Of a DNA stretch of 64,000 bases, positions 48,271 through 59,708 are shown one piece after another; position 1 is the first letter of the stretch, and every line of letters starts with the position of its first letter. Under the pieces are notes generated by a model. That model saw only the letters and a list, made by a program, of their open reading frames with translations, was not told where the DNA came from and made no database searches. The stretch covers positions 32,847,501-32,911,500 of the forward strand of contig CM059586.1 in assembly GCA_030407085.1 (NCBI GenBank), read 5' to 3'. The position numbers and the translations under genes are program-made. This DNA comes from Trichopria drosophilae. Lineage: Eukaryota; Arthropoda; Insecta; Hymenoptera; Diapriidae.

Positions 48271-50124
48271 TATATTCTTATGTAGAAATCTACGTCATGT
48301 ATTAAGTTTCAACATTCCTGGTTAAAAATAAAAATGCATTAATATTTTTGTCGATAAGCTCTAAATGATCTTGAAGGATACTGCCAAGGTCAAAACCAAA
48401 GTCGCAATCTTACTTTTCATTCGAAGAACTACATTTCGTCTATAGTGAAACTGTCAGGTCCTAAAACGAGCTGCAAGGCATCCAACATCGTAAATAATTG
48501 AGATGGAATGGAAATACAGTGTGGGGTGTTGTGATGACTGCATAGTACAATTATACATCTGTTATAACAGCCAAAGAAAAACGCGATTACTGTGGATACT
48601 CCAAGACATGACTATGACTTTTTTACAATTTACTTATTTCATATCCGTGAATGTGTAAGACTTTATATAAACAGACGTACGCTTGCAATTTCGAAAACTT
48701 GGATGTATATTTGATTACTCTGAAAGTTTCTGCTAGTTCTGTTGACAATGGATACAGACGACAATCCTCGATCATTGTAACCCTAGCTAAAGATACACAG
48801 CATCGGAAGAAGGCACGCAATGGTTAAAATATCTAATGGTCATTGATCCCGGGTCGTTAAAATAGATGAGGTTGTATTACAGTGCCTTTCCCTTAACCTT
48901 TCATCGCGGTGTATACGATCGTCATTTTATACTTTCACGAACGCGATTGTCGATCCTGCGCGACCTCGCGGGCGACAAACGCTTCTATTTAAAGAACGAC
49001 ACATAGCCGTTGGCGTCGAAGTTACGTGGAGCCGATTGAGAATCTGCGCGAATCGACCACGACAATGACGCCCGCGTGATAGAAATGCACTAGCTGATAA
49101 TAGGATCGCCTATGGGGAGTGCAAAAAGGTTTACCATACAGCATGTATCTTATATCTGATAAACGATTTTGCAATAGGCTCTCGTTCACTGACAAATGGC
49201 ACCCGGTTACTGATGGAAAGTCACTACGAGAACCGGAGCAACGCACCTGATGCCTACATGGATTGCACGAGGGTTTACTGACCGATCAAACGGGCGGTGC
49301 ATGATTATTTCTTACAGCTTCATTAATATGTACGTCGCATTTCACGTCAACCGGGAATAGCTAGGAATAGATTACCAGCGAGTAGGTCGGAGGTGGTCAC
49401 GGAATCTAAGCTTAGGAAAACTGGATTTGTTAGGGTTAAGAATGGCCGCGTTGATTTTTTAACCGCCACCGCAACTGATTTCGATGTCGTGGGATTCGCG
49501 TTGAGTCACATGTCTACGAAGCTTGTACTTAAATACAGAGTTTAATCGTGCGTCTGCACTTTACACTTTAAAACGTTGCAGTCATTTTTCAGCTCATAGG
49601 TAAAGAAATTGGAGTAGGTGGGGTTCGACAACGTTTGCGTTGTTTAGGGCAAAACATAATCTCTAGTGCACAACATTCTTAAAGCAATAGCGTCAATGTA
49701 GATTAAAGAAATCAAATGGACAAAAAAGAATCCAGTTAAATTTTAGTTTTATGATAAATAGTGAAAAAGCCCGCTTATGCGTTTTGGCCAACTGTTACTT
49801 TATGACCAGATACTTTACTAGTTTCCTTTTGAGAATAAGATTGTGCACACATATCCACATATTGCTGCGGAATGCATGGATTAGTTTTTACCACACTTTT
49901 CGATTGCGTGTCCCGTTTCCATGTTCTGTTCCGTTGACGTTATGTATGCAGTTCCCCTCGCGGTGTGGATTAAATGAAACCCCCCTGGGAGTAATTTGTA
50001 TCTATACTTTTTTTGGAAGTTTATAACTTAGTAGCGGGATTCAAACCCAACGAGGAATACACCAAAGAAAAAATTTAGGGGTTATTCTCTCTAGGACTGC
50101 TCAATTGCTTCCAATAATTTTAGT
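48271..50124. other. No recognised gene; GC-richer block ~48890-49560
   Basis: 48367-48410 carries an inverted match to the 29.6-kb repeat (CAAGGTCAAAACCAAAGTC). The 48890-49560 block has many CpGs and unique-looking sequence, with no exon recognised. Confidence 0.3.
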
Positions 50125-50288
50125 GTGTCCATGGCTCACATAGAAATAAAATCTCCAGAATATCCCCAGAATGTCACAAACGTTACAATTGAAATATTGC
50201 AATTGCAACATCTCCAGAATATTCTGAAAATATCAAACAAAATGTTGCAAATGAGATATTCTAGTAGCATTTCATTTGAAACATTCTA

Positions 50289-50601
50289 TCACGGAAAAAA
50301 TGACTCCGCTGGATTAGCTGATTCATATCAGCTAAAATTTTCGGCTGGAATCGCCGAAAATATCTGCAATTTTAGCTGTTTTGATTCCGCTAATGTAGCC
50401 TTAACCCTACTCAATTCGCGCTTAGATCTAAATTTCCGCTACATTAGCAGATTTGTTCCGCTCAATTTGCGGACTTTTTCAGTAAATTTAGCTGAAATTA
50501 TCGACTATCCCTAACGGAATTCCAACAGCTATCCCTATAGGATAAAATTGGTAGAATCTGCGGATTTTTCGGCTGATTTAGCCGGTTATTTTTCTCCGTG
50601 A
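50289..50601. mobile_element. 313-bp MITE with TCACGGAAAAAAT tips and TA duplication
   Basis: Left tip TCACGGAAAAAATGACTCCG, right tip CCGGTTATTTTTCTCCGTGA, TA at 50287-50288 and 50602-50603. The interior is an array of GGCTGATTTAGC-like units in both orientations (TTAGCTGATT, TCAGCTAAAATTTTCGGCTG, ATCTGCGGATTTTTCGGCTG). The internal open frame is a product of these units. Confidence 0.8.
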
Positions 50602-50831
50602 TATGTGTAAATCTCAGAATATTCTAGAGATGTAGTATTCTAAATGTCTCACAACATTTCAAACTTGATGTCGACCGAACGTCGCTCAGGAAATATTGCA
50701 GAACATTGCAGATGAGACATTCTGGAAATATTTCATTTGCGATATTCTACACATATGGATCTTAGAATATTCTGAAGATAATGCAGAGCATTTCTAGATA
50801 TTGTTCTTGTTCACGCTATAATAATATAAAT

Positions 50832-51055
50832 GCGAGTGTAACGTAGTGGTTAAGACGTCAGTGTAGTAAACGGAAGACCCGGGTTCGACTCTCGGTCGGG
50901 GTTAAATTATTTTCAGATTCATAGATTTATGTGCAAGCGAAATTGTATACTACTATATTTCGTACTAACATATCTAACGAAACATACATAATAATAAAAA
51001 TCAAATTAAATATCTATAATAATTCGTTCTATTTTTTAAGCTTTCTTTATGACCG
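50832..51055 (+). mobile_element. tRNA-headed SINE-like unit, copy 1
   Basis: Head: GTGTAACGTAGTGGTTAAGA (A box) and ACCCGGGTTCGACTCTCGG (B box). Body: TTTTCAGATTCATAGATTTA, GCAAGCGAAATTGTATAC and ATATCTAACGAAACATACA. It ends in a T-rich tract. About 80% like copy 2 at 52296-52515 along its length. The anticodon region is decayed. It sits between fields of AGAATATTCT motifs. Confidence 0.7.
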
Positions 51056-51232
51056 AAATTTCTTTAGAATGTCAATAGTACATCTGCAGAACATCTTCAC
51101 AATATACATATATGTTGTATCACAGAATAAACTCAGAACGTCTCTACAATGTCTAGAATATTGCAGATGTCATCAGAATATCAAAAAAGCGGACATAAAA
51201 CGTTTTGGCGATGTATCTAGAATATTCCTGAT

Positions 51233-52680
51233 ACCCAATAAACATTTTGTCGAAGGCATGTCTAAAAGATGTCTTTTAGACATCTCTTTTAAAGTACTTT
51301 ACAAAAGATATCTAAAAGATATCTTTTTGAAAGATGTCTTGAACAAAGACATCTAAAAGACATCTGTTTTGAAGATATCTTGCAAAAGATATCTAAAAGA
51401 TATCTATTCGAAAGATGTCTTGCAAAAAGACATCTAAAAGACGTCTTTCGCAAAGATATCTTCGATAAAGATATCTACAAGATGTCTTTCTTAACGCCGA
51501 TAAATGCGCATGCGCGCAAATTTCTTCCCGCGTTCCCCGTTTTGCGATCGCCGCCATTTTTGCAGTGTTTCGCACATCGCGTCCCGCAGTGATTCGTAAA
51601 TTTGTTTTATTTATTTACGTGTACATTTGCGATTAAAGACATTTATCAAAGCACTACCCAATAAACATTCCGACGAGGGCATGTCTAAAAGATATCTAAA
51701 AGATGTCTTTTTTAAAGATAGCTTTCAAAAGATATCTAAAAGATGTCTTTTTTAAAGATATCTTGCAAACGATATCTAAAAGATGCATTTCCTAAAGATA
51801 TCTCGCCAAAAGGCTTCTCAAAGATATCTTTTCGAAAGATATCTTGCAAAAGAGCGAAGGGGCGAAGGATGGGTTCCCTCCATTGCCGCCGTTTTTTTTT
51901 TAATTTTTCCAAACCTATGGTCAATGTTATTGTGTTTATATTAAAAGTTAATTAATTAATGCAGTTAATATTTTTTAATTAATTATATTTTCTTAACAAA
52001 TGCTTGGCATTACTTTGTAAAGTTGTTTATTTTGTTTGTTGTTAATGTAGTATGTTGGATTCAAATAACTTTTTTATAAAAAGTTGTGTTCGGATTCATA
52101 TCATGTATATAGCAATGAATTTGTGTTTGAAATTGTCACACATTTCATTGTATACTTTCTTTGGTTCGAAAGAACCTGGCCACATCACATGATTTTACGC
52201 AAAGAATTGCTTAATTTAATGTTAAAGAATATATCTCTTTTTTTAACTAAAGCTGCATTTACGAATGAGCCTTCTTCGATTAATATTTATGTATATCCGA
52301 GCGTAGCGTAGTGGTTAAGGCGTCAGCGTTTTAAGCGGGAGACCCGGGTTCGATCCTCGGTCGGGATAGATTTTTCTCAGGTTCATAAATTTATTCGCGA
52401 GCGAAATTGTATAACTACATTCCGTAATAACAAATCTAACGACACACAAATAATAATACAATTCAAATTAAGTAAAATAATTCGTGTAATTTTTTTATTT
52501 TTTTGTTATTTTTTAAAGTAACTAAAAGATGTCTAAAAGATATCTAAAAGATATCGGAAAGTGTTGCATAAGATATCTAAAAGATGTCTTTTAGATATCT
52601 TTTCGACATTTTTAAGATATCTTTCGCGAATTGCAAGATATCTTTTAGATGTCTTTTAGACATCTTTTTGCTTATTGGGT
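51233..52680. mobile_element. AGATATCT hairpin-array element (1.45 kb, compound)
   Basis: The left tip ACCCAATAAACATT is inverted-complementary to the right tip TGCTTATTGGGT. The left arm repeats AAAAGATATCTAAAAGATGT and its variants AGACATCT and AGATGTCT every ~20-36 bp; most words are self-complementary. A second left tip, ACCCAATAAACATTCCGACG at 51656, restarts the arm, so two left halves are present: 51233-51655, and 51656-52680 as a complete unit. Each arm is followed by a CGCCGCCATTTTTG or TTGCCGCCGTTTT block. The core of the full unit contains the second tRNA-headed unit. Confidence 0.75.
52296..52515 (+). mobile_element. tRNA-headed SINE-like unit, copy 2
   Basis: Head: GCGTAGCGTAGTGGTTAAGG (A box) and a T-arm CCGGGTTCGATCCTCGG with full pairing (one wobble). 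The anticodon arm CAGCGTTTTAAGCGG gives a UUU (Lys-like) loop. The acceptor pairs only in part. The body matches copy 1 (GCGAGCGAAATTGTATAAC, AAATCTAACGACACACA) and ends in a T-rich tract. Pol III promoter boxes look intact. Confidence 0.7.
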
Positions 52681-52687
52681 AACATCT

Positions 52688-52942
52688 GTGACGCGTTCTG
52701 AAGAAAGGGACCTAAGCGTCCGAACGATAATTATGCAGGAGAGGGAAAAGATATGCTACCAACGGCTCAATTTTCAATATTTTGCGCTGAAATTTTCAGC
52801 ATATCTTCCTAACTCGAGTTAGTAGTGTACAGAAAGAGAGTAAGAGATATCGGAAACACTGCGCCGCAGTATCGCCTCTTCTTTTCCCTCTCCTCATAAT
52901 TGCCGTTCGGACGCTTAGGTCCCTTTCTTCAGAACGCGTCAC
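52688..52942. mobile_element. 255-bp MITE with GTGACGCGTTCTGAAG ends
   Basis: About 60-bp inverted ends: GTGACGCGTTCTGAAGAAAG, GGACCTAAGCGTCCGAACG and its near-exact complement at the right. ATCT at 52684-52687 and at 52943-52946 may be the target duplication. It inserted next to the tip of the AGATATCT element, within the AGAATATTCT field. Confidence 0.8.
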
Positions 52943-53010
52943 ATCTCTAGAATATTAATGTCTCAAAAGTAATATTATGGAAATGTCATCGGGATATTTC
53001 TCTTCTTTGT

Positions 53011-56000
53011 GGGAGACTTTTAAAAAGGTTCTAAAGTGGATCTAAAATTAAGATTTGTTCCATTCCTGAAAAGGTGTCGCTGAAATTTGAACAGGGATCT
53101 CATTAAACGATTTGTTTAACCTTTACAGAGTGAGACTTTCGAAAAGCGGTACAAATTATTGATTGAATTTTATGAAATTAGATTTTTCAGTTCCGTTGTT
53201 TGCCGCTTCGACAATATGGCGCTGTAACTCGTTAACCTCAAAACATTTTCGAGGTAAGATTTTAAGCCATGTAAAAATAACTCCATGAGAGATTTTTCAT
53301 CGTGCAATAATGATTGCTGAATATCGGAAATCAATTTCATCGTATTTCTTGCTATAATGTTTTGTTTCCAGTTAAGCGGAAAATAATATTTGCGAACAGT
53401 TGCTGCACTCTTTTTCAAATGTTAAAAAATGAATATTACTTTGCTGTAAAAACATTAAATGTATTTTTTCTTCAAAAAATGACTTTTATCAATAACACCC
53501 TTTTTCGGACGTGATCAGACTGTCGAAGCGAATGGAAGTGTATAACAAAAAATATACTTTCTCAGAAAAAAATTCCTAAGACAGACTGTTTACATTTCCG
53601 AAGTAGTTCAATGCTCGGAGAGAATGCATTGTTGCTTCTCCGCACATAACTCTTTGTCCAATACCACTAGCACCATCATATCGACTTTTTTGTATGTTTA
53701 CGTGACAAATTCGTTCCAAACAATTGAAATAAATATTTTTATGAATAATATACGCTTTACACATACTTTTAGGAATGTATTTGTTTCATGTATATTGATT
53801 TTATATACATTTAACGTGTTATGCACGAGGACACTGAATTTCATCAGATAATGTTTATACTTATTAGTTTGTATTAGATTGCATATTTGTAATTCTAACC
53901 AAAGTCGGAGAGAAAACAAATAAATATATAAGAGACATCGCAAATAACTTAAGCAACAAATAATTACACCTGCACATATTTTGTAATAAGATTCTATGAA
54001 AATGTCGGTGCAATGTGTCTCTTTTTATTTATATTTCACCATACGATATTTTAAATTAATTATGCAACCAGTAGCAAAGAGTCAGGCTATGGACGAGTTT
54101 TAAATACTCTTTTGACACGGTATGCGTAAAATTCGATTTTATGCGCCATTTTTAGTGCGTACATTACGAGTATTATACAACTCACCAGTGTCTCTGCTCC
54201 CATTCTGCTTCGACAGACTCTTGCATACCAATTGAATTTTATGGTCCTATCTAATTACGTGTTAAAACTCACTGCGATAATTGCGTTTTCCGCACTTTTT
54301 GCATAAAATATCGTTGGATGTAGACGTTATCACACGTATCTAACGATGTATTGGATTCATATATTTTACTCGAAAATTGTACGCACACCATAATGAAAAT
54401 TCCAGTATTATGCACTGGTTTTACTTAATTAGAGTTAAAATTAGTCATTGCACGATTGCCACTTTTTAAATAAGACACTTTGAATCCCTCTCCCCTTATT
54501 TAATAAACTTTGTTTTACAATTTCAAAGACGAAGAATGATTAAGTATTCAAAAAAGAGGAAAACATTGTCTTCAAATGATTTCTAATTTTGAATTCTTCC
54601 AGAATCACTTTTGGTTTGCAGTTTTCTTTTATCTCCAGAAAAGAGCATTTTTTTTAAATTGCACTCAAATATTTATTCTCCAAGAGTTCTTATTTTATTT
54701 TTAACTAATTTTTATTAATTCTCTTATTCTAAAATATTTGTTAAATGAAATAAAGCATCAGAGCTGAAAATTAAAAATAACAGCTGTGCTATTTTTTTTT
54801 AATTTAGACGGCTCTTGACCCGAGGTCAGTAACCAGTCTACTTTAGAACTTCCCTCCATCCACAAAAACTTTTCGCCAAGTTTTCAATCCCTCACGGTGT
54901 TTGGCGAGCCAAATTTACAATTTTAGTTCAGGTTCACGGCAAAAAAATTGTGTAAATTCAAGCAAATATTTAGTTAAATAATGGTAAATTAAAGAAATAT
55001 TTTCATGAAGTAGTCATGTTCTAGATAGAAGAAACACTTGTTAAATGTAAAGAAAATGTCTTAATTGTAGTTTTTTATAGTTAAATTTTTTTCAGGTCGT
55101 GACTTTCATTAAAATAAGCGGATTTTCGCATCGTGTTTTTAGTAAATAATTTAATTCTGTTTCAACCACAGTGAAAATATGTTCATGTGGACTTTCTTAG
55201 TTTTGTTTGTGATTTATTCTACTAAAAGTCGGATTTTTATTTTGAACCATTCTTCCAAAACAAAGAAAGTCTAATTGAAGAAGGTATTTTTAAGTTGTTT
55301 TAGAGGTATATTTCAATATTAAACGGGGCAGCACAAGAACGAATTTGCTCAAGGAAATTCTACGTAGCCTTAAATATTTGATATTATGATTAATTAATAT
55401 TTATCAATTATTAATATATTTATACATTCTTTATATGTTGCATAAAATTCACTCAAATGAGTTTTTGACAGAAATATTTTAAACACGTTAAATGTCTCTA
55501 ATGTAAGTAAGGTTGCAACAGAAATTTGAACTTCATTCCAATGAATTACATTAGCCATCGCTTAGTAGATTATATCAAATATTGCAAAATTGTTTATTCG
55601 CACAACCAGTTCAGTGTTTCATCACGATATTCAGTTTTCATACTCGACACCTTGGACATTCACTGGCTCGACATTCGCCCTGGCAAAAACGCCCATAAGC
55701 TGCGTGTGTCGATGCAAATATAACGTCGCAAATAAGTGAATAAAAAATGCTTAATACTCGTATGATAAATAGCAACGAAAGACTACACATTAGTACATAT
55801 TCTTTACTGTAATTTAAGAAAAAATATGAAACGTCGTCTATTTTAATCTGTTCTAAACTGCACTTGTACTATAATACAAAAATAATAGAAATAGAGGATG
55901 ACATATAGTACTTTACTACAAACTTACGTCTCATCTGTATGATTCAAATACTTTTTTTATTGGAAAAAATGTCAATTGTTATAATGGAAAATGGCTTTTT

Positions 56001-57603
56001 TAGTTGCATATTTTCATCTTCATTCATCGGAAGGTAGTATATTGAGGTTGTTAATTAATGCTCCCAGTTTTTGAAGATTTTTAAATGTGATGCTAATACC
56101 TAAACCATGCAAAATAACGTAAACCAACATTAGTAATACCTCACTAAATTTCGAAAATAGCACATTTACAAAAGAATATGTTCATTTTAAATAATTGAAA
56201 ATTAAAGCTTTGTCTATTATGTAGACAGTGCGATGATTACGAATATTGCGGTGGACGATCTGATGTTGGATAATGGTGACAATGATGGGTGCTACGGCAT
56301 CATGATCATCCTAACCTTTACTGTGTGTATGCATAAGTAAAACCGTCGTACTCATTGCAGTGTAATATGCGCAAATGTATTTCGATGATTTCATTTGTCA
56401 ATTTAAAAGAGATGCATGTTCTATTAAGAGAATATTGATACGGTACAGACAGCAGCAAATGTCGTCGAATTACCCTTAGTCTTTAGGAAAACTGAAATCG
56501 ACCATACACTTATTTATATCTTTATACAAATTTATAAACTCCTACAAAGTTGGGTAAACTTGAAGTGAGCGAAATGTAACACTTCAAACTGCCGTACATG
56601 CGTACATATCGAAGTGGAAATAATTGACAATCGTTTTAATAGAAAATTGATTCATACATTATATGTAGGATGTTAATATTGCTGAGGGCGGAGTTCGTGT
56701 GACGTCAATGTTCACCAGTTCCGCACTCAAAGTAAATTTAATTATCGAAAACCCGAAAACAAATCAATAAATGCGGAATATGAATAAAAATACACAAAAT
56801 ATGATGTAGTTTATTTGTAAACCTACGTGAAATTATTAATAACTCTGTTGCCTTATAATAATGCATTATTAGTATTATTATTGCATTTCTAATCTTGTGC
56901 AGATTTTTTATCTATATAATTATGAAATATTTGTACAGACGAAAATGTATCATTGATAACTTCACAAACGATCATAAAAACAAAGTATATTAATTTAATA
57001 CAAACATGTTGTGCAGTATAAAATAGCATTAATTTTTTTACAAGACAACTACGTGTTCATTACATTATGTACAATAATAATAAAAATAGTTTGGTGGAGA
57101 TAAAACTTTCCTATGATCCACACCGCGACATTTGGGTTAAGCAAAAACAATACCCAGTAGGTATTCTCTCAGCAATCGAAGAATGATTCAACATTTTTAA
57201 CAGTATTCCATTTTGTGGGTTTGAATCCCATTTGTTAGCGTTCGTGAATAATTCTTTACTTTCAATCTTTTCAAGTTCTGATTTAAAAATAGTTTATTTC
57301 GGAATACCTTATAATAATTTTTCTTTAATGAAATTTTGTCCATATTCCTGAATAGTTTTTGGAATATTTGTCGCATTCACATTATTATGCAGTATATGTA
57401 GAATTCCATGAAAAATATGCCTTAATTCGGCACAGTATCATCTAATTTTCAAATGGCATGTACGCTCTTAAATCAATGATTTTATCGTTCTCTGAAGTGT
57501 TTAAAATCAGAAAAAAATTATGCGAATTACCGCGCATGCTTATGACATCCCTTTTTTACCATGGTAGTGTCAATGTAATCAGTCTCAAATTGTAAGGTTA
57601 TTT
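53011..57603. other. Long AT-rich region, no confident gene
   Basis: The minus-strand frame 53170-53418 (82 codons, permissive start) is Lys/Leu/Ser-rich and not recognised. The rest has short frames only. 56690-56745 has a weak inverted pair, GGCGGAGTTCGTG..CAGTTCCGC. Confidence 0.35.
55692..55740. promoter_or_regulatory. Octamer-containing block, copy 1
   Basis: CCCATAAGCTGCGTGTGTCG, ATGCAAATA. It matches 58517-58545 at 24 of 29 positions. ATGCAAAT is the POU-domain octamer. A shared regulatory element or an unrecognised repeat are both possible. Confidence 0.35.
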
Positions 57604-58113
57604 AATAAACGATTACACAGCCCCATAACAAAAATTCTGCACCCCAAGCTACATTACCATGATTGTATGTTTTTGAGGTCGCTGATTCCTAATCCAAGGT
57701 AATTTTAATCCCATCAGGTCAGGATCAAGGTCAAATGAAGGTAATATTTAGAAAAAAAATCATTGAACCATTCTAAACCTATTCTAAAGCATTCTGGGGG
57801 TCGCTGAGTCCGAATCCGAGGTCAATTTCAAGGATCAAGTCGAGTTCGAAATAAAAAAAAATTGAATCGGAGAAAATCTCTACTCTTATTTCTCGATTTG
57901 TTGAATCCGATTCCAGCGACCCCTAAAATGTCTTAAAATAGTGTTTCACACTAATTCAATCGTTATTTTCTAATTATGACGTTCATTAGATCTTGATTCT
58001 GACCTGATTAGAAAAACAGACTTCAGATTCAGCGACCCCCAAAACGTACAGTCTTGGTAGCGTAGCTCGTGTTGCAGAAATTATTTTTTGTGGGGCTGTA
58101 TAATCGTTCATTA
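57604..58113. mobile_element. Inverted-array element of GGTCGCTGATTCC units, copy A (510 bp)
   Basis: The left end AATAAACGATTACACAGCCC, CATAACAAAAATTCTGCA and the right end TTTTTTGTGGGGCTGTATAA, TCGTTCATT are ~50-bp inverted repeats. Inside, GAGGTCGCTGATTCCTAATC and GGGGTCGCTGAGTCCGAATC point one way on the left. GATTCCAGCGACCCC and GATTCAGCGACCCCC point the other way on the right. The motif is shared with 17790-18110. Confidence 0.8.
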
Positions 58114-59353
58114 ATTACCATACAATTTTAGACTGATTTTGGCACTGCTATGACAAAAAAGGCAATTTTGACTAAAGTAGTTTACTTCTTCATTAATAAT
58201 TACAAGGAAATAGTATATCGTTTACTAATAAATAATTAGTAGACGCTCGAAGACTAACATTTTATAATCGTTCGTAACTTTGTAATTCTCCCACAAATCA
58301 ACCTTCAATCGATCAGTAGCCCTGAAAACAGTCTAAAATAAAAATATAGAAGGGACCGCGCTAATGAATATGTTGTTTGTGAAATGATAATAACAAAAAC
58401 CGTTCCAAACCGTGTTTTGTGAATTTGTTAATCTGTTCTTTATTGATATATCGGGTATTATTTTTGTGGTTTTCTGTTAAAATCCAATACCTTTCTGGAT
58501 ACTTCGGAGCACTCTCCCCATAAGCCGATTGTGGCGATGCAAATAGCAATCGCTAATAAAAAGGCGCGCGAGATAAAAAGAAAGGCGACAAAAATAGGAC
58601 GGCTGACTCCGAACGAACAACTATACGTTAGCTTTCGCAATGAGTGAGCGCCTCTGTGATCCGATTGTGGGATCGCACGAAATCTAATCTTGCTCGAGAT
58701 CGACTCTTATTACCAATGCGCGTTTATACGTACATATATGTGGGCGTTGCAACGGACACGTACAATTTAATCACGATCTTTGATACACAAAAAAAATGCT
58801 TTACCACTCTAGACATCTTACGTAATATAGTCCCGCACAGTACTAAAGCGTCAGCGTAATCATGTCAACGCAAGTTTGCCAATCGCGCAGCCTTCTTTTG
58901 TCATTAAGGGGCGTTTTGAGATGTTTTTATCGACTACTAATACCTCTTTGCATGGTAACCGCAAATAAGTAAACAAACAGCACTCGTAAGCACAATAACA
59001 TTTTCAATCTTATTAGATGTTTCTTATTCTATATATATAGTTCCCTAACTACTGAAACTATCATTGCGCTGAATAGCATATGATTAGAATTGGTCAGTAG
59101 GTAAGCAGGAATGATTATATAGTAATAAGTACATGAATCGAATGGTAATCCGATAAGGTACTGGTCAGGAAACTATGAGTAATGCTGGATTGATTTAAAA
59201 CCTCTTCCAGCTAAGTAGCAAATTAGTCAAACCATTCAAATGCAAGTAGCATTCTACGGACTAATATACTAGACTTAATTTGGAGTTTTTGGTAATTAGA
59301 AATTTAGGTTAAATTTGTCTAAATTAAAAATTGTCTTGATTGTTCCCCGAGTA
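58114..59353. other. No recognised gene; GC-richer block ~58490-58870 with octamer
   Basis: 58517-58545 is the second octamer block (CCCATAAGCCGATTGTGGCG, ATGCAAATA). The surrounding ~380 bp is CpG-richer and unique-looking, possibly regulatory. 58940-59230 has scattered TAGTAA/ACTACT words. Confidence 0.3.
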
Positions 59354-59640
59354 CACAATAACAACTCACCCGGTTTTGAAAAAGATTCGTTTGAAAAATC
59401 CCTTAATTTTCAGGAGAAATTATGCATTATTTAACATCATTTTTTTAATTAAACTTTTCGGCAGTGATATCGCCCTTTTTACAAGTATCTTTGCGCTTAT
59501 TCAATTTATAAGATGGAGAGCTGCAGATCGTCTTAAGAGATAGCGCCATACTTTACATTTGTGTAGGAAATGTAGGAACTGCCGAAACTACACCAAGGAC
59601 CGCAACGATGATGAAACAATTTCCGCTAGATAAACAACAT
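59354..59640 (+). repeat. Direct duplication, copy 1 (~280 bp)
   Basis: Shares GGAGAAATTATGCATTATTT, GATAGCGCCATACTTTACAT and AACTACACCAAGGACC with 60484-60692. It carries an extra ~65 bp (59477-59540) absent from the other copy. Confidence 0.7.
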
Positions 59641-59708
59641 TGGGAAACAAACATCGTGGCTCGCCTTATGAAGAGCTGCTGCTTGAAAATCGTTTTCGAA
59701 ATATTCTT

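Larger units (their letters stand above)
50125..53010. mobile_element. Cluster of nested inverted-array elements
   Basis: The outermost layer is a degenerate AGAATATTCT / AGATGT / GAGACATTCT motif field at 50140-50285, 50605-50815, 51060-51230 and 52943-53005, interrupted in turn by other units. These are a 313-bp MITE (50289-50601), a tRNA-headed unit (50832-51055), a 1448-bp AGATATCT-array element (51233-52680) holding a second copy of that unit, and a 255-bp MITE (52688-52942). Resumption of the outer motif after each insert is the evidence for nesting. The open frames here, such as 50931-51356, are repeat products. Confidence 0.65.

Noticed and set aside
50125..50514. 129-codon plus-strand open frame
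   Set aside because: Spans the boundary between an AGAATATTCT field and a MITE, so cannot be one conserved gene.
50931..51356. 141-codon plus-strand open frame with KRCLLDIS/KRYLKDIF periodicity
   Set aside because: The periodic residues come from AGATATCT/AGATGTCT repeat units; it is a repeat translation, not a gene.
52296..52367. Functional tRNA-Lys (UUU loop)
   Set aside because: Acceptor stem pairs only partly, and the sequence is part of a longer repeated unit with a homologous body at 50.8 kb.
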